DNA of 64,000 nucleotides from Janthinobacterium violaceinigrum (GTDB lineage: Bacteria; Pseudomonadota; Gammaproteobacteria; Burkholderiales; Burkholderiaceae_D), in the NCBI RefSeq assembly GCF_009208555.1, contig NZ_WFLI01000035.1, forward strand, positions 1-64,000, in the 5' to 3' direction. Both the position numbers and the translations under genes were made by a program. Under the pieces are notes generated by a model. That model did not search any database. It was not told the DNA's origin and worked only from the letters and a program-made list of their open reading frames with translations. Shown in pieces: positions 35,891-44,119 of the stretch; within the stretch, counting starts at the first letter, position 1; each line of letters begins with the position of its first letter.

Positions 35891-37207
35891 ATGAATCCGA
35901 AATTGCTGTTCTGGGTACCGGCCGCCTTGCGCATGGTGCTGGCGCTGCTGGGTGTGGCCGTCGTCTGGTATCTGTTTGGCGCCACGTATGCGCTGGGCAT
36001 CGCCTTCGTGCTGATGGCCATGATGGTGTTCGTGCAGCTGTCCTACCTGTTCCAGCTGAGTAACTGGCTGGACAATCCGCAAAGCGCCAAGCTGCCCGAT
36101 GGCTGGGGCGCCTGGACCAGCATCTTCGCGCGCCTGTACCGCATGCGCCGCGACGACGAGAAAAACCAGGCCGAGCTGACGGAATGGCTGGCGCGTTTCC
36201 GCCAGGCCATGCATCTCCTGCCCGACGGCGTCGTCATCATGGACGACGTGCTGTTCCTCGAATGGTGCAATCCCGCCGCCGAGAAACACCTGGGCCTCAC
36301 GCACGAGCGCGACAAGGGCATGCGCGTCACCAACCTGATCCGCAGCCCCGAGTTCATGGATTACATCATCCTGGGCCGCTACGACCAGCCGCTGACGATC
36401 ACTTTCCGCAACCGCAAGCTGATCGTGCAGATCATCCCGTTTGAAAACCGCCGCCAGATTCTCGTCACGCACGATGTGACGGAAACGGAACGCATTGAAA
36501 TGATGCGCCGCGACTTCATCGCCAATGCCTCGCACGAGCTGCGCACGCCGCTCACCGTCATCGTGGGCTTCCTGGAAATCGCTTCCGCCGAGCTGGACCT
36601 GGACGCCGCCACGCGCGCCGCCCACCTCAAGCTGATGACGGAGCAGGGCCACCGCATGCAGCACCTGATCGAGGACATGCTGACCCTGTCGCGCCTGGAA
36701 TCGGTCGACTACCCGCTGCGCCCCGAGCCCGTGGATGTCAGGAAGCTGATGCAGCAGGTCTTGCGCGACGCCAAGGGCTTGTCTGCTGGCAAGCATGACG
36801 TCAAGATGGAATGCAATGGCCCCGACGTGCTGGGCAGCTACGACGAGCTGTACAGCGCGTTCGGCAACCTGGCTTCGAACGCCGTGCGCTACACGCCGGC
36901 CGGCGGCACCATCACCCTGCGCTGGCAGGATGGGGCGACGGGACCGCAATTCATCGCGCAGGATACGGGCATCGGCATCAGCCCCGAGCATATCTCGCGC
37001 CTGACGGAACGTTTCTACCGCGTCGACAAGAGCCGCTCGCGCGAAACCCAGGGTACGGGCCTGGGCCTGGCCATCGTCAAGCACGTGCTGCTGCGCCACG
37101 GGGGAACGCTGGCCATCCAGTCCGTGGCCGACAAGGGCAGCAGTTTTATCGTCAGCATGCCCAAGTCCGTCGTCACGCCGCTGCAGGGCGAGTTGCTGGT
37201 CAAGTAG
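35891..37207 (+). CDS. phoR: Phosphate regulon sensor kinase PhoR
   Basis: This 438-residue kinase has two closely spaced N-terminal membrane helices (about 10-52) with almost no periplasmic loop, as is usual for PhoR. A PAS-like region (about 100-200) contains MHLLPDGVVIMDD. HisKA has His215 in FIANASHELRTPLTV. HATPase motifs are LASNAVRYTPAGG, DTGIGI and GTGLGLAIVKH. It starts 11 bases after phoB. A GGGAGGA-TGC-TCCTCCC hairpin at 37214-37230 follows, without a T-run. Confidence 0.95.
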   Translation: MNPKLLFWVPAALRMVLALLGVAVVWYLFGATYALGIAFVLMAMMVFVQLSYLFQLSNWLDNPQSAKLPDGWGAWTSIFARLYRMRRDDEKNQAELTEWLARFRQAMHLLPDGVVIMDDVLFLEWCNPAAEKHLGLTHERDKGMRVTNLIRSPEFMDYIILGRYDQPLTITFRNRKLIVQIIPFENRRQILVTHDVTETERIEMMRRDFIANASHELRTPLTVIVGFLEIASAELDLDAATRAAHLKLMTEQGHRMQHLIEDMLTLSRLESVDYPLRPEPVDVRKLMQQVLRDAKGLSAGKHDVKMECNGPDVLGSYDELYSAFGNLASNAVRYTPAGGTITLRWQDGATGPQFIAQDTGIGISPEHISRLTERFYRVDKSRSRETQGTGLGLAIVKHVLLRHGGTLAIQSVADKGSSFIVSMPKSVVTPLQGELLVK

Positions 37208-37213
37208 GCCAAA

Positions 37214-37230
37214 GGGAGGATGCTCCTCCC
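37214..37230. terminator. Hairpin closing the pst-pho operon
   Basis: A perfect 7-base stem, GGGAGGA with TCCTCCC and a TGC loop, starts 7 bases after the phoR stop. It has no U-tract, so it would be a weak intrinsic terminator. Position is the main support. Confidence 0.4.
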
Positions 37231-37282
37231 GGTATCGTGGTGCGACTAGTGCAAGGTTGGCATAAGTCGTTACAATCTGGCC

Positions 37283-38479
37283 ATGACTTTAATCAACGCC
37301 TCTTTTCGCCACGCCGGCGCGCAGCAACTGGCCCAGTCGCTGCAGGCCGCGCGCCAGGATACCCTGTCCCTGTTCGACTGTTATGTCACTGCCGGCCTGG
37401 ACGTGGTGGCGGGCCTGCCCCGCCATCCGCGCCTCAATCCGCCCTTATGGCAACTTGCACATATCGCCTGGTTTGCCGAGTGGTACATCCTGCGCGAAGC
37501 CGCATCGAGCCATCCGGCCGACGCCATCTACAATTCCCTGCTGACGCGCGGCGACGATTTGTTCGACGCCAACATGGTGGAACACCGCGCGCGCTGGAAG
37601 CTGGACCTGCCCAGCCCGGGCGCCGTGAAAACGTATTGCCACGAAGTGCTCGACAGGGTACTGGATAAACTGTCGCGCGAAGCCAATGTCGACAGCGCCC
37701 TGGCCCCGTACCGGCTGGCCTTGGCGCAGGAAGACTTGTGTGGCGAGGAAATGCTGGCCGGCTTGCAATGGCTGGGCCTGGAAGCACCCGCATCGCTGGC
37801 CGTCAGCCCCGCCTTGCCGCCAGGGGCGGGGGATATTGCTTTCCCCGGCGGGACCATCGAACTGGGCTCGCCCCGCGGCGCCGGGTTTGCCTTCGACAAT
37901 GAATCGCCGCCCCACGCGTGCTACGTGCCGCCGTTTTCCATCGATGCCTGCGCCGTATCCAACGCCCAGTTTGCCGACTTTGTCGCCGACGGCGGCTACC
38001 AGAACCGCCAGTTCTGGAGCGCGGCCGGCAGCGCCTGGCTGATGCAGCAGGAGCGCTCGTCGCCGCTGTACTGGCTGCGCGAGGCGACGCAATGGCGCAC
38101 CATGCGTTTCGGCCAGCGCACGACCTTGCCGCCAAATGAAGCGGTGCGCCACATCAACCTGTATGAAGCGCAGGCGTACTGCGCCTGGGCGGGGCGCCGC
38201 CTGGCGACGGAGGCGGAATGGGAGTATGCTGCGCTGTCCGGCCATCCGCGCTTTCACTGGGGCCAGGTGTGGGAATGGACGGCGACGCCGTTCGAACCGT
38301 ATCCGGGCTTTGCGCCCGATGCCTGGCGCGAGTATTCGGCGCCGTATTTCATGCAGCACCAGGTGCTGCGCGGCGCCGCCTTCGCCACGCCGCCGCGCCT
38401 GCATTCGGTCCGCATGCGCGCCTTCCACGCGCCCGAGCGGGGCGACATCTTTGCCGGCCTGCGCACCTGCGCCTGGTAA
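37283..38479 (+). CDS. EgtB/SenA-like protein (DinB plus formylglycine-generating-enzyme domains) with altered iron site
   Basis: This 398-residue protein has the layout of the non-haem iron sulfoxide/selenoxide synthases: a DinB-like helical domain at about 15-170 and a C-lectin/FGE-sulfatase domain at about 183-398 (GGTIELGSP, FSIDACAVSNAQFADFV, RRLATEAEWEYAA, GQVWEWTATPFEPYPGF, FAGLRTCAW). The first expected ligand, His60 in QLAHIAWF, is present. The HxxxHxE ligand motif is instead QEDLCGE (Gln149, Cys153, Glu155), so two of three iron-binding His are missing. No egtD, senB or senC lies nearby. It may be a pseudo-enzyme or have changed chemistry. Confidence 0.75.
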   Translation: MTLINASFRHAGAQQLAQSLQAARQDTLSLFDCYVTAGLDVVAGLPRHPRLNPPLWQLAHIAWFAEWYILREAASSHPADAIYNSLLTRGDDLFDANMVEHRARWKLDLPSPGAVKTYCHEVLDRVLDKLSREANVDSALAPYRLALAQEDLCGEEMLAGLQWLGLEAPASLAVSPALPPGAGDIAFPGGTIELGSPRGAGFAFDNESPPHACYVPPFSIDACAVSNAQFADFVADGGYQNRQFWSAAGSAWLMQQERSSPLYWLREATQWRTMRFGQRTTLPPNEAVRHINLYEAQAYCAWAGRRLATEAEWEYAALSGHPRFHWGQVWEWTATPFEPYPGFAPDAWREYSAPYFMQHQVLRGAAFATPPRLHSVRMRAFHAPERGDIFAGLRTCAW

Positions 38480-38514
38480 GCACGCAAAGCGTAGTAACCA
38501 TTTCAGGAATTCTT

Positions 38515-40461
38515 TTGAGTACAGATAACGCCCCGCAGTTCATTCCCAAACGCATCACGCCCACGCCGGAGCAAGTGGCCATCCAGACGGCGCAAAAGAA
38601 AGTCGTGCTGATCGACGCCAATGCGGGCGCGGCCAAGACGACGACTCTGGCCCTGCGCCTGGCCGAAGCGCTGCATCGGGGCCGCGCGCCCGAACGCATG
38701 CTGGCGCTGGTCTTCACGGAAGCGGCGCGCGTGGCCCTGCGCCAGCGCCTGCTGGAAGTGGGCGTGCCGCTGGGCGTCGTCAAGCGCCTGACCATCGACA
38801 CCTTCGACGCTTTTGCCGCCAAGGTGCTGTCGCAGCTGGAAAACATGCAGGTGGCGTTCATGCGCAGCGATGAAGAGCTGCGCCCGATTGCCTGGGAAGC
38901 GCTGGAAGTGGTATTCGAGAAATACGCCCACCGTTATCCGCTGGAAATCAATACGACGAACGGGGCGATTGCCGAATTCCTGAAATTGCAGCTGCGCACC
39001 AAGGCGCGCCTGGATTTCCAGAATCCCGACTTCGAGAGCAATTCCCTGGAAGATAATCTGGAGCTGCTGGGCATGTCGCGCACGCATTATCTGTGGCTGC
39101 GCGAATATGAAGGCTTGCGCGGCGCCGACACGGGCGATATCCAGTTCCGCGCCCCATTCGACGCCACCTACGACCTGGTGCGCATGCTCGACGGCGACGA
39201 GCCGCTGCGCCAGCAATTGCCGGCCTTCCAGATCATCGTGGCCGATGAATTGCACGATTTGAACGAAGCGTCGTTCCGGCTGCTGACTATGCTGATACGC
39301 CGCGGCAACGCGTTTTTCTGCGGTGCGGGCGACAAGGACCAGGTCATCTACACATGGTCGGGCGCCGACCACCGCTTCCTGCGCCAGCGCTTCGAACAGG
39401 AATTCCCCGCCTTGCAGCGTCTGCCGCTGACGGCATCGTACCGCTACGGCCCGCAACTGGCGCACGCCGTGGGCGTGCTGAAAAACAAGGCCAGCGTGTC
39501 GGCCCTGTCGCGCGCCACGCACATCGACGTGCTGCAGTACGACCATGCGCAGCCGCAGGCGTGCAGCGCCCAGCTGATCGCCGCGCTCGAACACGCGCAT
39601 GCGGGCACGACGGCCATCTTGCTGCGCGACCGCGACCAGGCGATTCGCGTGGAAACGGCACTGTTCCAGAGCGGTATCGCGTATGGCCTGGTAGACATGA
39701 ACAGCTATCTGCTGAGTCTGGAAGTGCTGATGCTGCGCGGTATGGTCGCCATCGCCCGCAAGGACTTGCACGCCATCAAGAGCGGCCCGCGCCGGGGCGA
39801 GATCCTCGAAGCGCTGGTGGCGTTCGCGGAAATCCCGTTTACGCGCGCGGAGCTGCAGCAAGCCAAGGCCGACGTGGCCAATTATCCGGACTTGCTGGAA
39901 GGCTTCCTGACCAACCAGCTGGCCAAGTCGCACAACCAGGACAAGGCGGCGCTGACCCTGGCCGCCGTCGACTACCTGCGCGCGCTGCCTCCCGATGCCC
40001 TGGCCGGCGACGCGCTGCAACACATCTTTGGCCTGATGCAGCTGGAACAGACGGCGCGCCGCATCTATGTGGACCCGGCCCAGGCCAGGGTGGTGGCCCG
40101 TTCCCTGCACGGCTTCATTGCCGTGTGCCGCGAAGCGGGCGTGGCGCTGGGGGGCTTTGCCGGCTGGCTGGGCGAGATGGAAGACGCCGTGACGGTCTCG
40201 ACCGGCAAGGCCAAACTGGTGATCGCCTGCATCGACCAGATCAAGGGCCTCGAATACAACCACGTGATTCTGCCCTACCTGGCGGTCGACGAATTCCCGC
40301 GCAGCAAGACCGACCCGCTGGAAGAGGAAAACCGGTTCTATGTGGCCGCCACACGCGCGCGCGACAGGCTGACCCTGCTGACGCCGGAAGACCCTGCCTG
40401 GCAGAGCCGCTACATCGCCGCCCTGCAGCTCAAGCAAAAGATTGTTGCGCCCAAGTCATAG
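38515..40461 (+). CDS. UvrD/Rep-like superfamily 1 helicase
   Basis: This 648-residue protein has SF1A helicase motifs in order: a Q-motif TPEQ at 17-20, a variant Walker A ANAGAAKTT at 35-43, motif Ia LVFTEAARVALRQRL, motif II as VADELHDLNEASF, motif III GAGDKDQVIYTWSGAD, motif V IKGLEYNHVILPYLAVDEF and motif VI VAATRARDRLTLL. I start it at TTG 38515, with AGGAA seven bases upstream, because the sequence further up is the EgtB-like gene in another frame. It begins 35 bases after that gene. It is shorter than UvrD, and its role (repair or restart) is not clear. Confidence 0.82.
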   Translation: MSTDNAPQFIPKRITPTPEQVAIQTAQKKVVLIDANAGAAKTTTLALRLAEALHRGRAPERMLALVFTEAARVALRQRLLEVGVPLGVVKRLTIDTFDAFAAKVLSQLENMQVAFMRSDEELRPIAWEALEVVFEKYAHRYPLEINTTNGAIAEFLKLQLRTKARLDFQNPDFESNSLEDNLELLGMSRTHYLWLREYEGLRGADTGDIQFRAPFDATYDLVRMLDGDEPLRQQLPAFQIIVADELHDLNEASFRLLTMLIRRGNAFFCGAGDKDQVIYTWSGADHRFLRQRFEQEFPALQRLPLTASYRYGPQLAHAVGVLKNKASVSALSRATHIDVLQYDHAQPQACSAQLIAALEHAHAGTTAILLRDRDQAIRVETALFQSGIAYGLVDMNSYLLSLEVLMLRGMVAIARKDLHAIKSGPRRGEILEALVAFAEIPFTRAELQQAKADVANYPDLLEGFLTNQLAKSHNQDKAALTLAAVDYLRALPPDALAGDALQHIFGLMQLEQTARRIYVDPAQARVVARSLHGFIAVCREAGVALGGFAGWLGEMEDAVTVSTGKAKLVIACIDQIKGLEYNHVILPYLAVDEFPRSKTDPLEEENRFYVAATRARDRLTLLTPEDPAWQSRYIAALQLKQKIVAPKS

Positions 40462-40555
40462 ATCTTTTGCTGTGTGGCCGCTTTTTGCGAAAGACGAAAG
40501 CGGGCATACTGGCCTGGTGTGATTGACAGCAATCTAACCAGACAGGGAGCAAGAT

Positions 40556-41470
40556 ATGAACGTGTTTTTGACAGGTGCGGCGGGTTTCATCGGCAGTTCC
40601 ATCGCGGCGGGCCTCGTGCGTGCCGGCCATCAGGTGACGGGCCTCGTGCGCAAACCGGAGCAGGTGGCCGAGCTGGCCAGGATCGGCGTGCTGGGCGTGC
40701 AGGGCGAGCTGAACGACCGCGAGCTGCTCATCGAGCAGGCGAAGGCGGCCGATGCCGTCATCAATGCGGCCAGCAGCGACCACCGGGGCGCCGTGGAAGC
40801 CATCATCGATGCGCTGGCCGGCACGAATAAACCGTTCCTGCACACGAGCGGCTCGTCCATCGTGGGCGACGCGTCGGGCGGCGAGGGCACGCAGCAGATT
40901 TATTACGAAGACAAGCTGCCGGCGCCCACGGCCGACAAGGCGGCCCGGGTCGCCATCGACGACCTGGTGCTGGCCAGCGCCGCCAAGGGCGTGCGCGCCA
41001 GCGTGCTGTGCAACACCCTGATCTACGGCCACGGCGCCTTGCCGCGCGACAGCGTGCAGCTGCCGCGCCTGCTGAAGCAGGCGCGCAAGAGCGGCATCGT
41101 GCGCCACGTTGGGCCGGGCCGCAACATCTGGTCCAATGTGCATATCGACGACGTCGTCAGCCTGTATTTGCTGGCGCTGGAAAAGTCGCCAGCCGGCACG
41201 TTTTACTTTGTCGAGTCGGGCGAAGCGGCGTTCCGCGACATGACGGCCGCCATCGCCCAGGCACTGGACCTGGGGCCCGCGCAGGACTGGCCGTTGCCGG
41301 AAGCCATTGCCGAATGGGGCTACGAGATGGCTTCCTACGGCCTCGGCTCCAACAGCCGCGTGCGCGGCGCGCGGGCACGTACGCTGCTGGGCTGGCAGCC
41401 GCAGGGACCGTCCGTGCTGGCATGGATCGCCAATGACATGCTGCAGCCGCCGCACGCCACCGCCGTTTGA
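40556..41470 (+). CDS. NAD(P)-dependent epimerase/dehydratase family protein
   Basis: This 304-residue extended short-chain dehydrogenase has a Rossmann start, VFLTGAAGFIGSSIAAGL, with the GxxGxxG nucleotide motif. A catalytic-type Ser region, HTSGSSIVGD, is present. The usual YxxxK is unclear: IYYEDKLPAP is the nearest. The C-terminal half has WSNVHIDDVVSLYLLALEK, typical of the family. It has a GGGAGCAAG ribosome site. The substrate is unknown. It appears monocistronic, and a non-coding stretch with a terminator follows. Confidence 0.82.
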   Translation: MNVFLTGAAGFIGSSIAAGLVRAGHQVTGLVRKPEQVAELARIGVLGVQGELNDRELLIEQAKAADAVINAASSDHRGAVEAIIDALAGTNKPFLHTSGSSIVGDASGGEGTQQIYYEDKLPAPTADKAARVAIDDLVLASAAKGVRASVLCNTLIYGHGALPRDSVQLPRLLKQARKSGIVRHVGPGRNIWSNVHIDDVVSLYLLALEKSPAGTFYFVESGEAAFRDMTAAIAQALDLGPAQDWPLPEAIAEWGYEMASYGLGSNSRVRGARARTLLGWQPQGPSVLAWIANDMLQPPHATAV

Positions 41471-41543
41471 TGCAGCTCAGCACAATCGCATCTGTGTGCG
41501 CTAGCGAACGGTGCTTTCTGGCGATCGGGAGTATGATGGCTTT

Positions 41544-41735
41544 GCTTGGTTGAGACGCACTGCCGTGAAGTTGGCGGCATGTTCGATCTTCCAGCAGGTC
41601 AGCCGGTCGCCTCAAGGATCGGCACCAGATTTCCGCTGCGGGCGCAGGTGCGCTGCGCGGCTGTACACTGCAACTCCAGGTCGTGGTGTTGTGCTACGAA
41701 CCCCTTCAAGGCCGGCGCTAGCCGGTCTTTTTTTT
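41544..41735 (+). ncRNA. Candidate small RNA of about 190 nt
   Basis: A possible transcript would start a few bases after TATGAT (41532-41537) and end at the T-run of the terminator at 41735. A -35 box is not obvious. GGCTTTG near 41538-41544 can pair with CAAGGCC near 41707-41713, and GGTT/AACC and GCAC/GTGC can extend a long-range stem, which suggests an extended folded RNA. The size resembles 6S RNA, but I could not confirm the conserved bubble and the gene context is not the usual one. Confidence 0.35.
41710..41735 (+). terminator. Strong Rho-independent terminator
   Basis: GGCCGGC (41710-41716) pairs with GCCGGTC (41721-41727) around a GCTA loop, with one G-U pair. It is followed by eight T residues. 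It stands 240 bases after the epimerase stop, too far to be an ordinary 3' end, which is part of the case for a separate transcript here. Confidence 0.85.
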
Positions 41736-41853
41736 GCCTGCCATTTCTTCCTCTGCGCCATTCACCGCTGCCTGGCCGCCATTCGCCGAAGCGGTGTTTG
41801 CTCCCGTCCGAAATCCGCGTATCTTTACGATCAACCAACTTCAAGGGGTGATC

Positions 41854-42237
41854 GTGAAACCTGAACCAGCCTATTACCGCCGTACCCAGCTGCTGTGGGG
41901 CGTGCTGCTGATCGCCATCGGCGCCATCATCCTGCTGGACCGGCTCGATGTGATCTATCTGCACGATTACTATGCACTATGGCATTATTGGCCGCTGATA
42001 CTGGCCCTCTTTGGCCTCAACAAGCTGCTCACGCCCGTGTCGGCCAAGCAGGTGCTGAGCGGCCTGTGGCTGATCTTTTTTGCTGCCTGGTGGTATGTAT
42101 CGTATGAAGAACTGTGGAACTTGAGTTTCTACAATAGCTGGCCCGCCTTGCTGATCGCCTGGGGCGTGGGCCTCGTGCTGGAACCGCTGTTGAACAAACA
42201 TTTTATTGCCTACCGGGAGTCCGAGCATGAAAAATAA
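41854..42237 (+). CDS. LiaI-like small membrane protein (DUF5668 type)
   Basis: This 127-residue protein starts at GTG 41854, after AAGGGG. It has about four transmembrane helices: LLWGVLLIAIGAIILLDRL, then YWPLILALFGLNKLL, LWLIFFAAWWYVSY and PALLIAWGVGLVL. The GxxLLIxGxxxLLDxL start pattern is typical of the LiaI/LiaF-like transmembrane region. It overlaps the next gene by 11 bases and is the first gene of a four-gene envelope-sensing operon. Upstream in-frame ATG codons exist, but they fall in the leader and lack coding character. Confidence 0.75.
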   Translation: MKPEPAYYRRTQLLWGVLLIAIGAIILLDRLDVIYLHDYYALWHYWPLILALFGLNKLLTPVSAKQVLSGLWLIFFAAWWYVSYEELWNLSFYNSWPALLIAWGVGLVLEPLLNKHFIAYRESEHEK

Positions 42238-43036
42238 ACCGCCGCCGCACTCGCCATCGCAGATCGTGCTGGGCGTCATCGTCATCGGCCTGGGGCTGCT
42301 GTTCCTGCTCGATAACCTCGGCTTCATCAATGTGCGCTACACCTTCCGCTTCTGGCCCACCATCCTCATCATTTTCGGCTTGCTGAAAATATCGCAAAGC
42401 CATACGCGCTCCGGCTACATCCTTGGCGGCGTGATGGTCTTGCTGGGCCTGACCTGGACCCTGAAAGCCATGGGATTGTTCTATATCAACTGGGGCATGC
42501 TGTGGCCGCTGCTCATCATTGCCGCCGGCGTGGCCGTGGTGTCGAAGTCCTTGCCCGGCGGGCAGCAGCGGCAGCGGCGCCGGCACTTTGCCGCGCAGCA
42601 GGACGGCACGCCAGCACCTGATTCGTTCGGCCAGCCCAGGAATGGCGCCGTGTCGCTGGACAAGGACGCCGCGACGGCAGCGCCCGGCGCCGGCGGGCAG
42701 GCGGACGACGACAGCATCATCGAAGTGACGGCCATCCTGGGCGGCTTTGTGCGGCGCGTGTCGTCGCAGCGCTTCAAGGGCGGCGATATCAACGTCATCA
42801 TGGCCGGCTGCGAAATCGACTTGCGCCAGGCATCGATCCAGGGCGAGGCCGTGCTCAATGTATTCGCCCTGTGCGGCGGCGTCACCATCAAGATTCCGCC
42901 CGACTGGAGCGTGGTGCTGCAGGGCACGCCCATCCTCGGCGGCTTCGAGGAAAAGACCATCGTGCCGCCGAACCAGGACAAGCGTTTGTACGTGACGGGC
43001 TACGCCATCATGGGCGGCCTGGAAATCCGCAACTAG
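42227..43036 (+). CDS. LiaF-like membrane protein with C-terminal LiaF domain
   Basis: This 269-residue protein starts at ATG 42227 (MKNKPPPH), with GGGAG upstream. It has four helices in the first 110 residues, including QIVLGVIVIGLGLLFLLDNL, then a basic/Ala-Gly linker. A beta-rich C-terminal domain (about 160-269) carries VTAILGGFVRRV, INVIMAGCEIDLRQA and the repeated GTPILGGFEEK / GYAIMGGLEIRN pattern of LiaF-type proteins. In Firmicutes LiaF restrains an envelope-stress kinase. Here it precedes a LytS-type kinase by 6 bases, suggesting a similar inhibitory role by inference. Confidence 0.8.
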   Translation: MKNKPPPHSPSQIVLGVIVIGLGLLFLLDNLGFINVRYTFRFWPTILIIFGLLKISQSHTRSGYILGGVMVLLGLTWTLKAMGLFYINWGMLWPLLIIAAGVAVVSKSLPGGQQRQRRRHFAAQQDGTPAPDSFGQPRNGAVSLDKDAATAAPGAGGQADDDSIIEVTAILGGFVRRVSSQRFKGGDINVIMAGCEIDLRQASIQGEAVLNVFALCGGVTIKIPPDWSVVLQGTPILGGFEEKTIVPPNQDKRLYVTGYAIMGGLEIRN

Positions 43037-43042
43037 GCGCGC

Positions 43043-44119
43043 ATGTCCGGACCCTTGTCGAAGCGGCGCGGCGCCGTGGCCGTGGTGGTGGTGTGCCTGG
43101 CGCTGGGCCTGGCGCTGGCGTTCGTGCTGGCCAGGGTGGCCCATGCGCCCAGGCTCAACGCCGTGCTGCTGGTGGTGCCCGCCACGCTCGTGTATGCCAT
43201 CGGTTCGGGCTTTTCCGCGTTTTACCTGTGCCGCGCCTATCCCTTGCACGCGCGCCATCCGCTGGCCATTGCCGGCGTGATGGGAGTGGCGGCCCTGTTC
43301 GCGGGCTTGCTGTGGGCGACCCTGCTGCAATTTCTGAACAGCGTCAGCCTGCTGCTGGAAGTGCCCTGGCTGGGCGTGAACCTGACGCAATCGCTGCTGG
43401 CCCTGTTTTTCGGCCTGGGCGTGCTGCTGTATTGCCTGGCTGCCGCCGTGCACTATCTGTTGCTGGAATTCGTGCGCGCCAGGATGGCCGAGCAGCGGGG
43501 CCTGGAAGCGCAGCTGATGGCGCAGGAAGCGCAGCTGCGCATGCTGCGCACGCAGATCGATCCGCATTTCCTGTTCAACAGCCTGAACTCCATCAGCGCC
43601 CTGACGTCTATCGATGCGGCAGGCGCGCGCCAGATGACGGTGCAGCTGGCCAGTTTCTTTCGCCAGAGCCTGAGCCTGGAAGCGCACAAGCACATCACCG
43701 TGGAACAGGAGCTGGTGCTGATCCGCCATTTCCTGGCCATCGAGCAAGTGCGTTTCGGCGCGCGCCTGCAAGTGGCGGAAGCCATCGATGACGCCGCGCT
43801 GGCCTGCCTGCTGCCGCCCATGCTGATACAGCCGCTGGTGGAAAATGCCGTCAAGCATGGCATCTGCGGCTTGACGGAGGGCGGCCTGATCGCCATCGAG
43901 GTGCGGCGCGCGGGCAGCCTGCTGCAGATTGCTGTGCGCAATCCCGTTGATGCGGATCAAGGGCCAGAGCGCGGCAATGGCGTGGGGCTGGAGAATGTGC
44001 GCCAGCGCCTGGCCAGCGCCTATGGCCACGAAGCGGGCGTGCACTGGGCGCGCCGCGGCGCGGCGTTTGAAGTGACCTTATCGATGCCGGCGCAGACCGG
44101 CGACACGGAGAAAGCATGA
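43043..44119 (+). CDS. LytS/AlgZ-type sensor histidine kinase
   Basis: This 358-residue kinase has four or five membrane helices in its first 140 residues, then a His_kinase domain with phospho-acceptor His in LRTQIDPHFLFNSLNSISAL (near 174). The HATPase region has LIQPLVENAVKHGI and a G-box GNGVGLENVRQRL. This is the kinase class that pairs with LytTR regulators. It starts 6 bases after the LiaF-like gene, and its stop overlaps the next gene by 4 bases. No separate sensor domain is visible, so signal input is likely through the membrane part or the LiaF-like partner. Confidence 0.88.
   Translation: MSGPLSKRRGAVAVVVVCLALGLALAFVLARVAHAPRLNAVLLVVPATLVYAIGSGFSAFYLCRAYPLHARHPLAIAGVMGVAALFAGLLWATLLQFLNSVSLLLEVPWLGVNLTQSLLALFFGLGVLLYCLAAAVHYLLLEFVRARMAEQRGLEAQLMAQEAQLRMLRTQIDPHFLFNSLNSISALTSIDAAGARQMTVQLASFFRQSLSLEAHKHITVEQELVLIRHFLAIEQVRFGARLQVAEAIDDAALACLLPPMLIQPLVENAVKHGICGLTEGGLIAIEVRRAGSLLQIAVRNPVDADQGPERGNGVGLENVRQRLASAYGHEAGVHWARRGAAFEVTLSMPAQTGDTEKA

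Larger units (their letters stand above)
41471..41853. other. Intergenic region carrying a candidate RNA gene and leader
   Basis: This 383-base gap follows the epimerase gene. It holds a -10-like TATGAT at 41532-41537, about 170 bases without convincing protein-coding character, a strong terminator at 41710-41735, and then about 118 bases of leader before the GTG-started membrane gene at 41854. The small open frames that run through it have no recognisable family and differ in composition from the neighbouring genes. Confidence 0.5.

Noticed and set aside
41544..41735. Identification of the candidate RNA as 6S RNA
   Set aside because: The length fits, but conserved bubble sequence and the usual gene neighbourhood were not found, so only an unnamed candidate is reported.
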